From Athripsodes cinereus (Eukaryota; Arthropoda; Insecta; Trichoptera; Leptoceridae): a stretch of DNA of 64,000 nucleotides. This document shows positions 53,894 to 64,000 of the stretch, piece after piece. The stretch covers positions 13,958,713 through 14,022,712 of the forward strand of contig OX388309.1 of the NCBI GenBank assembly GCA_947579605.1. Reading direction: 5' to 3'. The notes below the pieces were generated by a model. It searched no databases and was not told where the DNA came from. It saw only the letters and a program-made list of their open reading frames with translations. Made by a program: the position numbers and the translations under genes. The stretch's first letter is position 1, and every line of letters starts with the position of its first letter.

Positions 53894-55670
53894 TATACTA
53901 TCACTAACTTGTTTTTTTTTTATGTAATGTTGACTATTCTTGTATTGCCTTCTTATACGTAATTACTTCTCACCCACATTCTCCACCCTGCCCCTATTGT
54001 TTTCATCCTTTCATGAACACATTACAATAGCATTCAACAGTTAGCCTACGCAGATTTAAGAAAGAAATCTTTTGAAAACACAATCAAAGAAAATTCCATT
54101 TTATTATAAAATCTATTTAAAAATCATTACCGAGTCTGTTCTTTTATAAACTGTAGAATACCGAATAAAATAAATTATTCGTAGTAAATACTGCCAATAT
54201 CTACTTAGATATACCTACTTATGTAAAGCTTATAGAATTCTCAATATTATTAACATTATTATGTTTTCTGAACCGTAAGACCTGTAGACAATATAACAAA
54301 GAAATAAGTACAACTAATACTTGTGGGAACGCTAAATAGATTATTACAAATTTCCAAGAATTATAATAATAACAGAAACAAAAAACGGCATCCCATTCCC
54401 ACTCTGTTAAACAATATTCAAAATATCAAATTACAAAGTAAAACAAAACAATCACATTAACATGGAGTAATATATCATAACAATTGATTTAATAAAATTT
54501 CGTGAAGTATTGCAAAAATAACAGGCATTTGCAAAAAAGGAATCGTTTAGAAAAATGGGTGGTAAGAATTTTGAAAGAAATATTACGATAATATGAGTGG
54601 TGGTGAAAATATGGATAACGTGACTAATATTGTTCGTCACAAAATGTCGAGTTTCATTGAAATGATATTTTGAGTGTATTAACATTATATTATACACATA
54701 GCTAGTATGTACTTAATATGAACACGTTTTATGAATACTCCGCCATTCTCATATCCCTAAACAATTCCCCGATGCAATAAAGAATTGAAACGATTTACTT
54801 CCCGACTTTTATCTTACGGGTCTCGTCCTGCTTCTTTCTGACAGAGATAAACCTTATTTATGGGAAGGACATCAATATATTTCTGTTAGACATTTTGATT
54901 GTTACATTTTTATTTATTACAAAGTACCAGTTTGAAATTCTACCAAGTATTAAAATAACCAAAATTCATAGTTCGTGTTTATGTGGAAGCCATTTATTTA
55001 TACACCCTTAGACTTGGGACTTTTAAGGAGGGTGAAATTAAACATTTTAGTAAGTATCTACCTGAATCATGATAGTTATTCAGTGAATGCGAGATGCATA
55101 TAGTTTGTTATATCTTTGAATTAATAACAATATTATATTCTTCTGATAGTTATACAATATTGATTCTAAAAAATATCCTTATTTTGCTACTAGTCAGAGA
55201 TTATAATAAATTGTGATTTGATAAAAAAATATTCCGTGACTATCATGAGTAAGGTAATGACCATAAAAAGAAAAATAATTTTCTCATACTGCTTTGAAAT
55301 TATTGAAGTTCCATGCTCACTTTGTAGTAGTAAAAAAGTTATAAAAAAGCTAACAATAAGCTATGAAATGTAAGCAGTTGTAATGAGATTAGTATGAAAG
55401 AAAAATTTCAACAGTATTTCTTGGTGTATTTTATATGGTTATTAATATTTTGCTCCTTTATCACTTACATTTATTAACTGTGACAGCAAGCAATGAGTTT
55501 GTATTTTACACCAATTGTTATATAGATTTCAATATTTTTCTCATATTTTCAGATCTTTTATAAAGTATCTTAACAGAGTTCGTCTCGTTTTCTAAAAGAA
55601 AAATATTTATAATAATAACTGCTATTTTTATTATGACCATATTATAGAACTATTTTTCTACTTTTTTCAG
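53894..55670. other. STK32 intron 3, no feature recognised
   Basis: AT-rich; a search by eye for the next kinase exon (DLLLGGDL-type text) was negative. Confidence 0.45.
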
Positions 55671-55859
55671 TACGTGTATAATGATTGGCAAACTATTAAA
55701 GATTATAATTCTAGGCAATCGCAACTTGCCAGTCGATCTAGTATAAAAGCTTCTCTATTAAATAATATTTCAAGTATGCCGTGTACTGGAAATAATTTAA
55801 ATCATTCTTCTGTAAAGAAAATTCACGTCTTTTTAAGAATTACTTTGATAATTACCTAA
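55671..55859 (+). other. Exon-like open stretch in STK32 intron 3
   Basis: A strong acceptor (tatttttctacttttttcag, ending 55670) is followed by 62 open codons, YVYNDWQTIKDYNSRQSQLA..., rich in Ser, Asn and Gln, unlike the surrounding random AT-rich frames. It ends at TAA 55857-55859, with no good donor except weak GTCTTT after KKIH. It does not match the expected next STK32 segment. It could be an alternative exon, a nested gene's exon or chance. Confidence 0.25.
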
Positions 55860-56144
55860 TCTCTACAATACTGATACTGGCATTAAATTTATTCTCAGTG
55901 CTGTCCCCCAGCCATTTTCCCAATCTAAATAGAACAATAGATTGAAATAGTTCATAGTAGGTACCTATACCTAATTATCATTTTAAGTATAGATATGTAA
56001 ATTTCCTACATTTCTGAGCTTTGCAAATACATATATGTATTAATATTCGAATTATCTCATTTGATGTTCCCATTAATGATATAATCGAATTATATTCCTA
56101 GATGCTTAATCACAGTCATGAATTTTAGTAGGGTGCAATTGCAG

Positions 56145-56217
56145 TTAGCTTTGGGGTTTGAACAATTGTGATTATGGAAAATAATTACAATTGTGATTGT
56201 TCAAACCCAAAAGCTAA
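56145..56217. repeat. Imperfect hairpin, ~30-bp arms
   Basis: ttagctttggggtttgaaca and gttcaaacccaaaagctaa are inverted around a short AT core; acaattgt recurs in the loop. Located in STK32 intron 3; role unknown. Confidence 0.75.
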
Positions 56218-57212
56218 TCTCCACTCATCTATAACGAGTAGTAGGTACATTAACACTGTTCTTTCGGCATTCACAGAAAATAAATTGAGGTCATACCTTT
56301 TCTAAGCTTGTTTAATGTCTTCATTTTCCAACTTTATTAAATCGCCTACATTTTTATTGGTTATTGCAATCACAGTGTCGTCTGCCTTATTAGTGTATCA
56401 GTATTATTTTATTGTGTTTAATTATTAAATGCCTTTATTAATGATATTAAATACTTTATTTTTATTTCGAGTTTATATTATTTATTCAAATATAGGTTTG
56501 GTAAATACTATTAAGTCGTTTACAATACGTTGTTAAATTATCCAACATTTGATTTTTTCATATCAATATATACTACCTTCACTTATTGTTCTCTCTTTAT
56601 GAATTTGTGTCCAATGCAGTTTCAGCAAAATAAAATTATAGGATTAAACTTTCTCGAGGATAAAGATGGTTGAATCAATAACAAGCTATCGGAAGAAACT
56701 TGAAGATTCTGGAAACTGTTTATAAAGATGTAATAATATCTATAGCAATATTGCTATACCGTATTAATGATAATGCCTCTATAATAAAAAACATTTTTTT
56801 AAAAAAAAGAAAATGTATTGAAATTTAACAAAAAAAAAAAAACCTTTGTAATATTTCAGCGAAACTAAATATTCCAACCTCAATTCTTTTTAACAAGTAA
56901 TTGTTAAAAAGGCGGTAGATTAAGCCTCTCAATACAACTAAATACATAACCTACAGCGTTATACTTCGCTTGATCCTATGATTTTCTCCGAGAACGTAAG
57001 TAGATACTCCCTTTGAGTAAAATGTTTTGTTTTTTAATTTTATATCAATATAATCCTTCAAATTTTGTCTTCATTTTTCAAAAAGTAAAATTTAATCTCA
57101 TAACACTTACAAGACGATATAAGTTTTTTGAAAAGATTATTCAAAACGACATAGATATATTGTTCTTAAACATTTTATCCTGTACATTTGCGAATATTTA
57201 TTATACCACATA

Positions 57213-57366
57213 ACACATTTTACATCTTAAATTCTGCAATAAGATTTGCCACCCATCCTGAATGTCTTAAATTTTTGTTGGCAGGAAGAGATCGACATTC
57301 ATGTTCATTACATGCAGCTGATCCACAAGCTACCCCACTTAAGTGATATGCCCTGATTGTATAGTT
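57213..57366 (+). mobile_element. SINE-2 copy, 5'-truncated, STK32 intron 3
   Basis: acattttacatcttaaattc, tgccacccatcctgaatgtc and catgcagctgat follow the reference copy to a short tail at gtatagtt. The head is missing. A tiny further fragment may sit at 44436-44461. Confidence 0.78.
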
Positions 57367-57739
57367 AAAAAAAGTTTTTCTCGTGAAAATATCGCTTTTA
57401 AAATTACACTTACAAAGAGCATTAACGTTATTTAAACGATTATTCACAAATGACAATATTGGTATCACATCTCGCAGTCACCTAGTAGTAATCAAGTTCA
57501 CGTAGGTATATTATAAAGTACACCAATTAAGGTTGCTCCCTGTTATTACTAATTCGTATAATCAGAGTTGAATACATTTAATCAATATCTTGATTCCTTT
57601 GTTTATTAATTTGATATATTGGTTTTGATATTTGTAAATTTTTACGTAGATATTATTTATGTATTGTTTCAATACTTTATTTCATATAACTTATGTTAAA
57701 TATCCCAAAGTTTTATCGTTTATTTATATTTTTATTATT

Positions 57740-57965
57740 TATGGCTTCTCTATGCTAGCCGAATCAGCTCTTCCACCCTCTGGATTCCGAAACGGCTCTT
57801 CCACCATCTGATGTTTCTCAGCCAGAACATCTACCGCCTTCCCACACCGCAACTATCCTCAATTTTTCCTTTCATGATGAGTCGGAGTAAACTATATATT
57901 TCTCATTTCGGAGCACGTGTCCCAAATATGCTACTTTCTTTATCTTTATAACGGACAACATGTCT
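57740..57965 (-). mobile_element. Decayed LINE thumb fragment
   Basis: The minus strand reads VIKIKKVAYLGHVLRNEKYI, then in shifting frames KGKIEDSCGVGRR, MFWLRNIR and RVEELIRLA, the C-terminal blocks of an RTE-like reverse transcriptase. Confidence 0.6.
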
Positions 57966-58059
57966 CTTTCCGTTATAATAATAAAATAAATAAGTAAAAC
58001 GTTTAAATGTGTTTCTTCCAAATCTAAAACTAATTGTATTTATTTCTATATAATAATAA

Positions 58060-58215
58060 TAATAAATATTTTATATTCAATCAATATCAATGTACAAACG
58101 TTGAAACAATATATCACCAATTAGCTTCAATTAAGTTGCAGCAGCCTCACTAGGTTGCCCTGTATCGAGGCGTGCTGCGTAAAAAATATATTAAAAAAAA
58201 CATACATTCAACAAA
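58060..58215 (-). repeat. GCAGCAGCCTC repeat (LINE 3' end)
   Basis: Second copy of the 39885 repeat. The minus-strand tail is (ATT)n (seen as aataataataataa at 58051-58065). Confidence 0.6.
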
Positions 58216-58399
58216 GATTAATACATCTTATATAGGTACATCTTACATCTTATATATACGTAGATACTGCTTTAACTTCCAGAAGTTGTTTATTTTAGGA
58301 AACATTATAGATAATATTGTGTTTTATTACGGAAAATTAAATTTCTTCACGTGTTACTTATTGTTACTTTGTTAAAACCCACTTCTCATTAACCAAAAC

Positions 58400-58742
58400 A
58401 ATATTGCTGTAATGAATATACCGTAAACAGAACCATATTGCTGTAATGAATATACCGTAAACAGAACAATATTGCTGTAATGAATATACCGTTGTTCCGG
58501 CTGGCACAGGACAGAGAGGCCTACGCCAGGGTGATAGCCGACGTCGGGGGGACCTGACATGGCACTTTGAGAAGAAGAAGAATATACCGTAAACAGAACA
58601 ATATTGCTGTAATGAATATACCGTAAACAGAACCATATTGCTGTAATGAATATACCGTAAACAGAACCATGTTGCTGTAATGAATATACCGTAAACAGAA
58701 CCATATTGCTCTAATGAATATACCGTAAACAGAACCATATTT
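58400..58742. repeat. 34-bp tandem array interrupted by a LINE fragment
   Basis: Seven units of 34 bp (each containing attgctgtaatgaatatacc and gtaaacagaac) plus a partial one, with only one or two changes per unit. Unit 3 is split at 58491 by an 88-bp foreign insert (58492-58579), after which the unit resumes at 58580-58599. Unit starts: 58400, 58434, 58468, 58600, 58634, 58668, 58702. There are no spacers, so it is a satellite-like array, not CRISPR. Confidence 0.93.
58492..58579 (+). mobile_element. Very short LINE tail inserted in the tandem array
   Basis: In frame FRLAQDREAYARVIADVGGT stop, the last residues of an RTE-like ORF2, followed by a (GAA)n tail. gaatataccg is repeated on both sides (58482-58491, 58580-58589), giving a 10-bp target duplication. 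Removing the insert and one duplicate restores a perfect 34-bp unit. Confidence 0.85.
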
Positions 58743-59471
58743 CCAGCTTCAGTAGCTTACATCATTCTGCAATGAAATTGAGTTTGTTTAATTTTTAATC
58801 CGTTATTTAGCAGTTATAATAAATTAAGACTCCATAGAAAATACCATTATTAAGGAGAAATAATAGCCAAATGAAATTTATCGACACCAAAATTTAGTAA
58901 GCTGAGCCGTATCAAACATAAAGCAAGGCGTAACAATGTCAGATAAAGAGATTATGAAAGCTTTTGATAAATATTTTTATGTTGAATTATCAACTTGAAG
59001 AATATAGTATCATGGTTACTTCACAGAAGAGTGAGTTTTATAACCTAAGATGAAATGTCCAACGCATTAGTATCGCTGGATATTTTCCTGTATATGTACC
59101 TACTTATTTTCTGATAGAATGAATATTGAAATCTTTTATATTATTCATCGTACATAATAATAATCATAATATTTTTTTTCTTTTATTTATGATATGATAA
59201 AATGTGTTTTTAAAAATAAGCGTCAAACTAACTTGTTTTAACTACGAATAGAAGTTTTCTCATATTATTGATTATCTATAAATAATCGAGGTATTCCCAA
59301 GAAAATTCTCTATATATTTTGTATGACTAAGCAACCTATGAGGGTCAAATATGTAATAAATATGTTTTTTAGTAATAAGGTGTGTATATAATATTATTAA
59401 GTTGTAAATTTTACTTAATTTTACTTAAATAATAAATATTTGAATTTGAACCTTTGATAAATTCCAGTCTA

Positions 59472-59615
59472 CACTGAGAAAAATACTAATTGTTGGTAAA
59501 TTTACCAACGACTTGTTTGCGATAAGTTAATATTAGAGATTCGTACTAATGAATCGTTTGTACAATCTCTGGTCCTAATCTGATAGGACTTACCAATGAT
59601 TCGATTTTCTCAGTG
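59472..59615. mobile_element. TA-flanked MITE, copy 2 (internally deleted)
   Basis: CACTGAGAAAAA...TTTTCTCAGTG between TA at 59470-59471 and 59616-59617. The right arm matches copy 1 (ctctggtcctaatctgatag), but most of the left arm is missing, shortening it to 144 bp. Confidence 0.8.
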
Positions 59616-59617
59616 TA

Positions 59618-60917
59618 TTATTACACATTTACAATTTTTAACCCTGAAATATAAAAACATCATTTTCAAAATTAACGTTAGCGGAATGCGGCAAATCCCT
59701 TAATATTTCAAGAATTTCTTCGAATGGAAGAAGTAAATTTCGATGTGTTCTAATATACTGTGCCCTACAAAATACAGTAAGTATGAATCTTATAATATAC
59801 TTGTATATGTTTTTTTCTTATATGTACACTATCTACCTAGTAGCGTACTCACATTGTCTGCCTTATTGATTCCCGTTTTCAATTCATATTTTTGTATTTA
59901 TATGCTGTCAAACACTTTCAGATTCATATTTTGCGTGATATATAATACTATATAATAACTACCAACTGCGGTTCTCCCTGTTGCTATATTACGACTCACA
60001 ATATACGTAGAAGGCCTTAACCCACGACGACATTTAGAAGACATATTATATCACAACACCCTTTGACTACCTGGCATCGCATCGTGTGGAATATTATTTC
60101 CAAGGATGGTAATAGGTGAAGATATATTATGTCGGGTTATTTCGCTCTGTTGCAATAAACTTGCCACTACCATCTTTATCCAATATTAATGGCATAAATT
60201 CTACAAAACCGGGGTAAATTCTAGAAAGAATTAGAATTAACATCAGTCGACATATTATTTAGTTGATTCATTTTCCATTGTGATACAGTTTTAAAGATAC
60301 TATTATTATGTTTTGTTTGAGCTTCCGTTACCGCTTTTTGTAGGTAAGTACTACTTTTTAAGAACATTTTGAGAACATTCAACAGAACAACTACATACTT
60401 ATAAAAATTATAATAAATACAAATATTCGGAAATAACGTTTAAATCTTCATCCTAACAAATTTCATTAAAAAATTAACAATTCTGTATTGAGCAACCTTC
60501 AAGAAGCTTTTAATTTTGTTTGTGGCAACGTATAAAAAATATTTAAGATTATGGACATTTTAGAATAATGGTAAGCAATCATTATGATAATTCAAATTCT
60601 CTTTTTTGAAGTATTAATTGCGGAGTAAGCATAATAGTTATTTCGTGTAGGTTGAAAGTATGAATATCTTTTATATTATATAAGGTATATTTTTTATCGT
60701 TTTTTTTTAAGCAATACACCATTTTGATTACTCAGTGTCATTATACTCATTTGTGAAATGTTACCTTAAAAACATACGCACGCTGAGAGTGTTATATACA
60801 CAATGCATGCTAAATAATAAAATAAAACCGGAATCTTATGAGAGATTTTAGGACTATGTGATTCAGGCTCACATATAGAAAAAAGTAGGTATTCATTAAG
60901 TCGCAAGATTTTTCTGA
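59618..60917. other. STK32 intron 3, no feature recognised
   Basis: AT-rich. A possible very degraded hairpin-repeat trace near 60130-60165 was not called. Confidence 0.45.
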
Positions 60918-61101
60918 TTTTTTTTTTTTTTATAAAAGATATATCTGTGCTTTTGTTATAAACCCAAATACAACCTTATTCACCTTTCACAGTAAGCTAA
61001 AAGCTTGTGTCGTGAAAGGGGAGTTTGCCGGCACCTGGGATCGAACCCCGGACCCCTTGTTCACAAGGCCGAAACTCTACCTCCAGGCTACCGACGAACT
61101 C
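60918..61101 (-). mobile_element. SINE-1, full-length copy, STK32 intron 3
   Basis: The best-preserved copy. A-box-like TAGCCTGGAGG (complement 61080-61090), perfect B-box GGTTCGATCCC (complement 61037-61047), 33 bp apart as in a tRNA. Body and A tail (T at 60918-60930). Confidence 0.88.
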
Positions 61102-61569
61102 ATAACGAAAATGTTAACGATTGTCGCGGTATAAAATAAACGTTTTCTTTGGCATGCGTAAAAGTTTCCATACAATGGAATTGTAGTAAACAAACGTCTT
61201 CATTGATAATATTGATTTACTCAAGTAACATTTCTTTTGTGTTCAGTACAATACATAGTATATGCCCACCACAACTTTTCACACTTTGACCAAAATATGA
61301 AACACATTGAGAACAGGCTTTCAAATACAGAAATAATTAACAACTATCTTTATCTTTTACGTAGTAAACGACATAATAATGGAACTTTTTTTTCAATAAT
61401 TTGGTAACCTTTATTTCCGTTGGAATCCGTTATATGACTATTTTTTGTGTGAAAAAGTATGATGTTATCAATTATGTCAAAAAAATATTATTTAACTTAT
61501 TCACAGATCTTTCATATAATGAGTTACAATACATTGGATTGGTATGCAAAGATTTTGGATTTTCTTCTC

Positions 61570-61925
61570 CATTCCTAACTACTCTCAGCCAATCTCTTCA
61601 GCTCTACGTATGAGCCATAGTTCATGTCCCTCTTCAGTTGGTCCATATACACGTCTCTCAGTCGACCTCTGCCATTTCTGCCTTCGGTCCTACCTTCCGC
61701 GATAGCGATGAGCAGTCCTGGGTGCCTGATGTTGTGGCCAATCCAGTTAGCTCGTTGTCGGCTGATTCTCTTAAGCAGTTGTCTTTTTTCGCCTACCGTG
61801 GTTAACACTTCTACGTTTTCTACGAATCTTCAGCTTGCGTTTGTAACACAACATTTCAAAGCCCGCCAGCCGTCCGTTTTCACTCTTGCTAATGGTCCAC
61901 GTCTCGCAACCATATAGCAGAATGC
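61570..61925 (-). mobile_element. LINE ORF2 C-terminal fragment
   Basis: On the minus strand, LYGCETWTISKSE and EMLCYKRKLKI are followed, after a frame change, by ISRQRANWIGHNIRHPG, EGRTEGRNGRGRLRDVYMDQ and RDMNYGSYVELKRLAESS stop. This is the conserved C-terminus of an endonuclease/reverse-transcriptase LINE. Its last segment recurs at 40762-40832. Confidence 0.75.
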
Positions 61926-61957
61926 TTCATACAAAGGCATTAATATAATTATAATAC

Positions 61958-62060
61958 ACTGTGTCTGTGCTTAGATAGTAGAATTCCATCATGAAATAAA
62001 AACATCTCATTGATTTACAATGCCCTTGTAAGATGAAATACGTATCTCTCAATGTCGTAG
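61958..62060 (+). repeat. GTAGAATTCCAT-family element
   Basis: cactgtgtctgtgcttagat, agtagaattccatc, then gatgaaatacgtatctctca, co-linear with 14050-14155. Confidence 0.6.
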
Positions 62061-62155
62061 AAAAAATACTTGTTGTTTATTTTCAACATATAATTTATAT
62101 AATTTAATTAGAGATTCTCATTTAATCTATTTCTTTATTTATATTTATAGTGTCC

Positions 62156-62212
62156 TTGAGGTGCTTTGGCACGTAAACGACACTTTTATATTGTCCAATA
62201 ATAATAATTTGT
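62156..62212 (+). repeat. Short dispersed LINE-like 3' end
   Basis: Partner of 9706-9757, with the same block order and (AAT)n end. Confidence 0.45.
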
Positions 62213-62807
62213 AATAAAGCAACATAATGAAACGAATTTAATTTCTGATAAAAATTGATGAAAGATTATCCCAGTACCAAAAAAAAATTAAATTAGCTAT
62301 TCTACCATTCCGTAACGCTTCACTTATCGGAAAATGAAAAATGAAAGTAAAAAAGTTATTATATAATATATTTTTTCATCTCTTCTTTTCTTGAGTAAGC
62401 CCGATAAAAACAAAAATTGTTCAAGGGTCAAGTAATTTTCCCATTTCTGTGCGCATCTAGTTATGAAAGCATTATATTATGAAAAATGAACTTAGGTGCA
62501 TGCTTATGTAGGGTGTTCATTTTTAAATCAATAAATATGCTTAACGTTACACAACACACCACGTTTAAATTAAAAACAATATTTGTTTAATACTCAAAGA
62601 AGATTAAAGAATTTTCTCACTTGCCGCTAACCACCATCTCTCTTCTGCTGGATATACGAGTATGTAAATGTTACTATCTGGAGAAAGATATGACCGCTAC
62701 TTTTCTATTACAATATAGTTAGAAATACTTGCTAGCCCGCCTTTTTTATTTCTTCATAATATGCCCCTACAGTCCTCTCATTGCCTTCAATTATTCATTT
62801 CTTTTAC

Positions 62808-62896
62808 ATATAAAACACACATACCTATATATGTATAAACATTTCTTTTACATATTAATCATACACATATATGTATAAACATACATATACATAAAC
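62808..62896. repeat. Imperfect ~44-bp tandem duplication
   Basis: tttcttttacatat...catac...tatatatgtataaacat occurs twice (62808-62850, 62851-62892) with indels, followed by a tata/cata-rich stretch and a LINE-tail fragment at 62898. Confidence 0.6.
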
Positions 62897-63587
62897 ATTT
62901 AACGCTCCCCTAGAGGGCGCAAGACGAAACCAGCTCCCTTCTTTCATGTCCCTCTTTTTTTCATAAATAAATTTTTAATATGTACATTTTTTTTGTACAT
63001 GTATTTATGTACATTTTTTTTCATTTGCATAAGATATTTGTGGCTACCGACTCTCCTATATTCGGAATTACCTAAGGCAAACAGTTTTCAATATTATTCA
63101 CGTCTTTACTTTAATACACGAGTAACTTTTTAATAACAACTCCCTTCTGTATTAAATAATTAAATATAATATGTGCCTAATTTGAAATAGAATTAGTCTT
63201 CATTACTAGACTGTATCACAATGTGTTTTGTTAATTCTTGACGTGAGCAAATACTTACTAGCGGAAGTTACATAAAACAAAAGATAATATTAATATTAAT
63301 GATAGTTTATGTCCTCACATCTATGTATGTATGTTTTATATGTGACAACTATCCGATACCAGAAGGTAGCTCAATATCTGGATAGCCCGGATACCGGATA
63401 CGTTCTTAATGATCATACATATTTCAAGAAAACGCAATTTATTCGACTTATAGATATACCATGATACAGAATCACCTACAAACAGATACACAATCTATAT
63501 AAATATTTAATTAACAAAATAAACAGTAAAATAGGTACTTTTTTGTCAAATATTTTTTTGTACATCATCTTTCAAATTATGAATGGG

Positions 63588-63700
63588 TGAATGGAAGCGA
63601 AGGAAGTTTGTAAAGATAGATCTGTTTGGCGTTCTGTTCTCTCTGCCTACCCCACTTGGGACACGGCGTGTGGGTATGGTATAGTATAGTATAGTATCTT
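63588..63700 (+). mobile_element. LINE tail (CKDRS family) with TATAG repeat
   Basis: EAKEVCKDRSVWRSVLSAYP, TWDTAC then gggtatgg and about four TATAG units (63677-63697). This is the best-preserved 3' terminus of the family in the window. It is used as the reference for the SINE-2 tail comparison. Confidence 0.75.
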
Positions 63701-64000
63701 TCAAATTCGTTTTTTCTAATGCGATTCGAATTCATTTATATACTTATATCAGATTTTTCAAATCAGACTAATTGTGCTGTACAGCATAAATCCAATAAGT
63801 ATGTTTTGAGTTCAAGAAGTATTAATTCGCTCGATAATAACAAGCACAGACAACAGACACACCGAATTCGATAGCTTAAATCAAGTAAGTAACAGAAAGT
63901 ACATTTTCTAAATATATAAATAATAAAATTAACTCGCGACTTTAACATAACTAAATCTTTCCAAAATATGTAAAATTATAAAGCATGTCGTTTAACTGCA

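Noticed and set aside
58364..58738. Minus-strand frames of 110-124 codons with repeating YSLQQYGSVYGIF text
   Set aside because: This is translation of the 34-bp tandem array. The unit is not a multiple of three and the repeat is interrupted by a LINE fragment.
58400..58742. CRISPR-like regular repeats
   Set aside because: Units are head-to-tail without spacers, in a eukaryotic, transposon-rich context.
60118..60165. Possible copy of the GATATCGC/GCGATAA hairpin repeat
   Set aside because: Hairpin bases are not conserved; similarity is within what AT-rich DNA could give by chance.

Overview
The window looks like eukaryotic, probably insect and most likely lepidopteran, nuclear DNA. It is very AT-rich and packed with decayed non-LTR retrotransposons, tRNA-derived SINEs, a Helitron with CTAG/TC ends, and hAT-, mariner-, piggyBac- and Harbinger-like elements. 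Exons are short and separated by introns of roughly 9-11 kb. There is no prokaryotic gene organisation, no CRISPR array, no rRNA and no free-standing tRNA gene. The lepidopteran placement is an inference from the repeat style, especially the Helitron ends and the GATATCGC/GCGATAA repeat, not from a database match.

Only one host gene is clear: the 5' part of a serine/threonine kinase of the STK32 (YANK) family on the + strand. A 5'UTR exon (from about 33111) carries two short upstream ORFs and the start codon at 33259. Coding exons are 33259-33310, 41871-41926 and 53002-53167; phases 1, 0 and 1 join correctly and consensus splice sites are present. They encode a myristoylation-type N-terminus, the glycine-rich loop, the beta-3 lysine and the alpha-C glutamate. 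The catalytic loop and the rest of the protein must lie beyond 64000.

Bases 1-33110 hold no convincing host gene. They contain LINE 3' fragments of several families, two SINE families, a 1.1-kb Harbinger-like transposon (10458-11575) carrying a broken Myb/SANT-like gene but no recognisable transposase, and a structurally extreme stretch at 21.1-23.1 kb. That stretch has two L2-type LINE 3' ends, a 305-bp spacerless palindrome, a small hairpin and a 288-bp stem-loop with perfect 87-bp arms.

The STK32 introns are filled with insertions. Intron 1 has a complete-ended but dead mariner (33533-34820) and LINE tails. Intron 2 has a 5'-truncated LINE with a 15-bp target duplication just after exon 2, an hAT MITE, a perfect 116-bp palindrome, a TTAA-flanked MITE, a TA-flanked MITE and a 986-bp Helitron-like element. 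Intron 3 has another hAT MITE, a 94-bp palindrome, an exon-like open stretch, a 34-bp tandem array interrupted by an 88-bp LINE tail, and a second TA-flanked MITE copy.

Two SINE families stand out. SINE-1 has six copies, all on the minus strand. SINE-2 has about ten copies, tRNA-like box spacing at its head and a 3' tail resembling that of a LINE family also present here, suggesting a SINE/LINE partnership.
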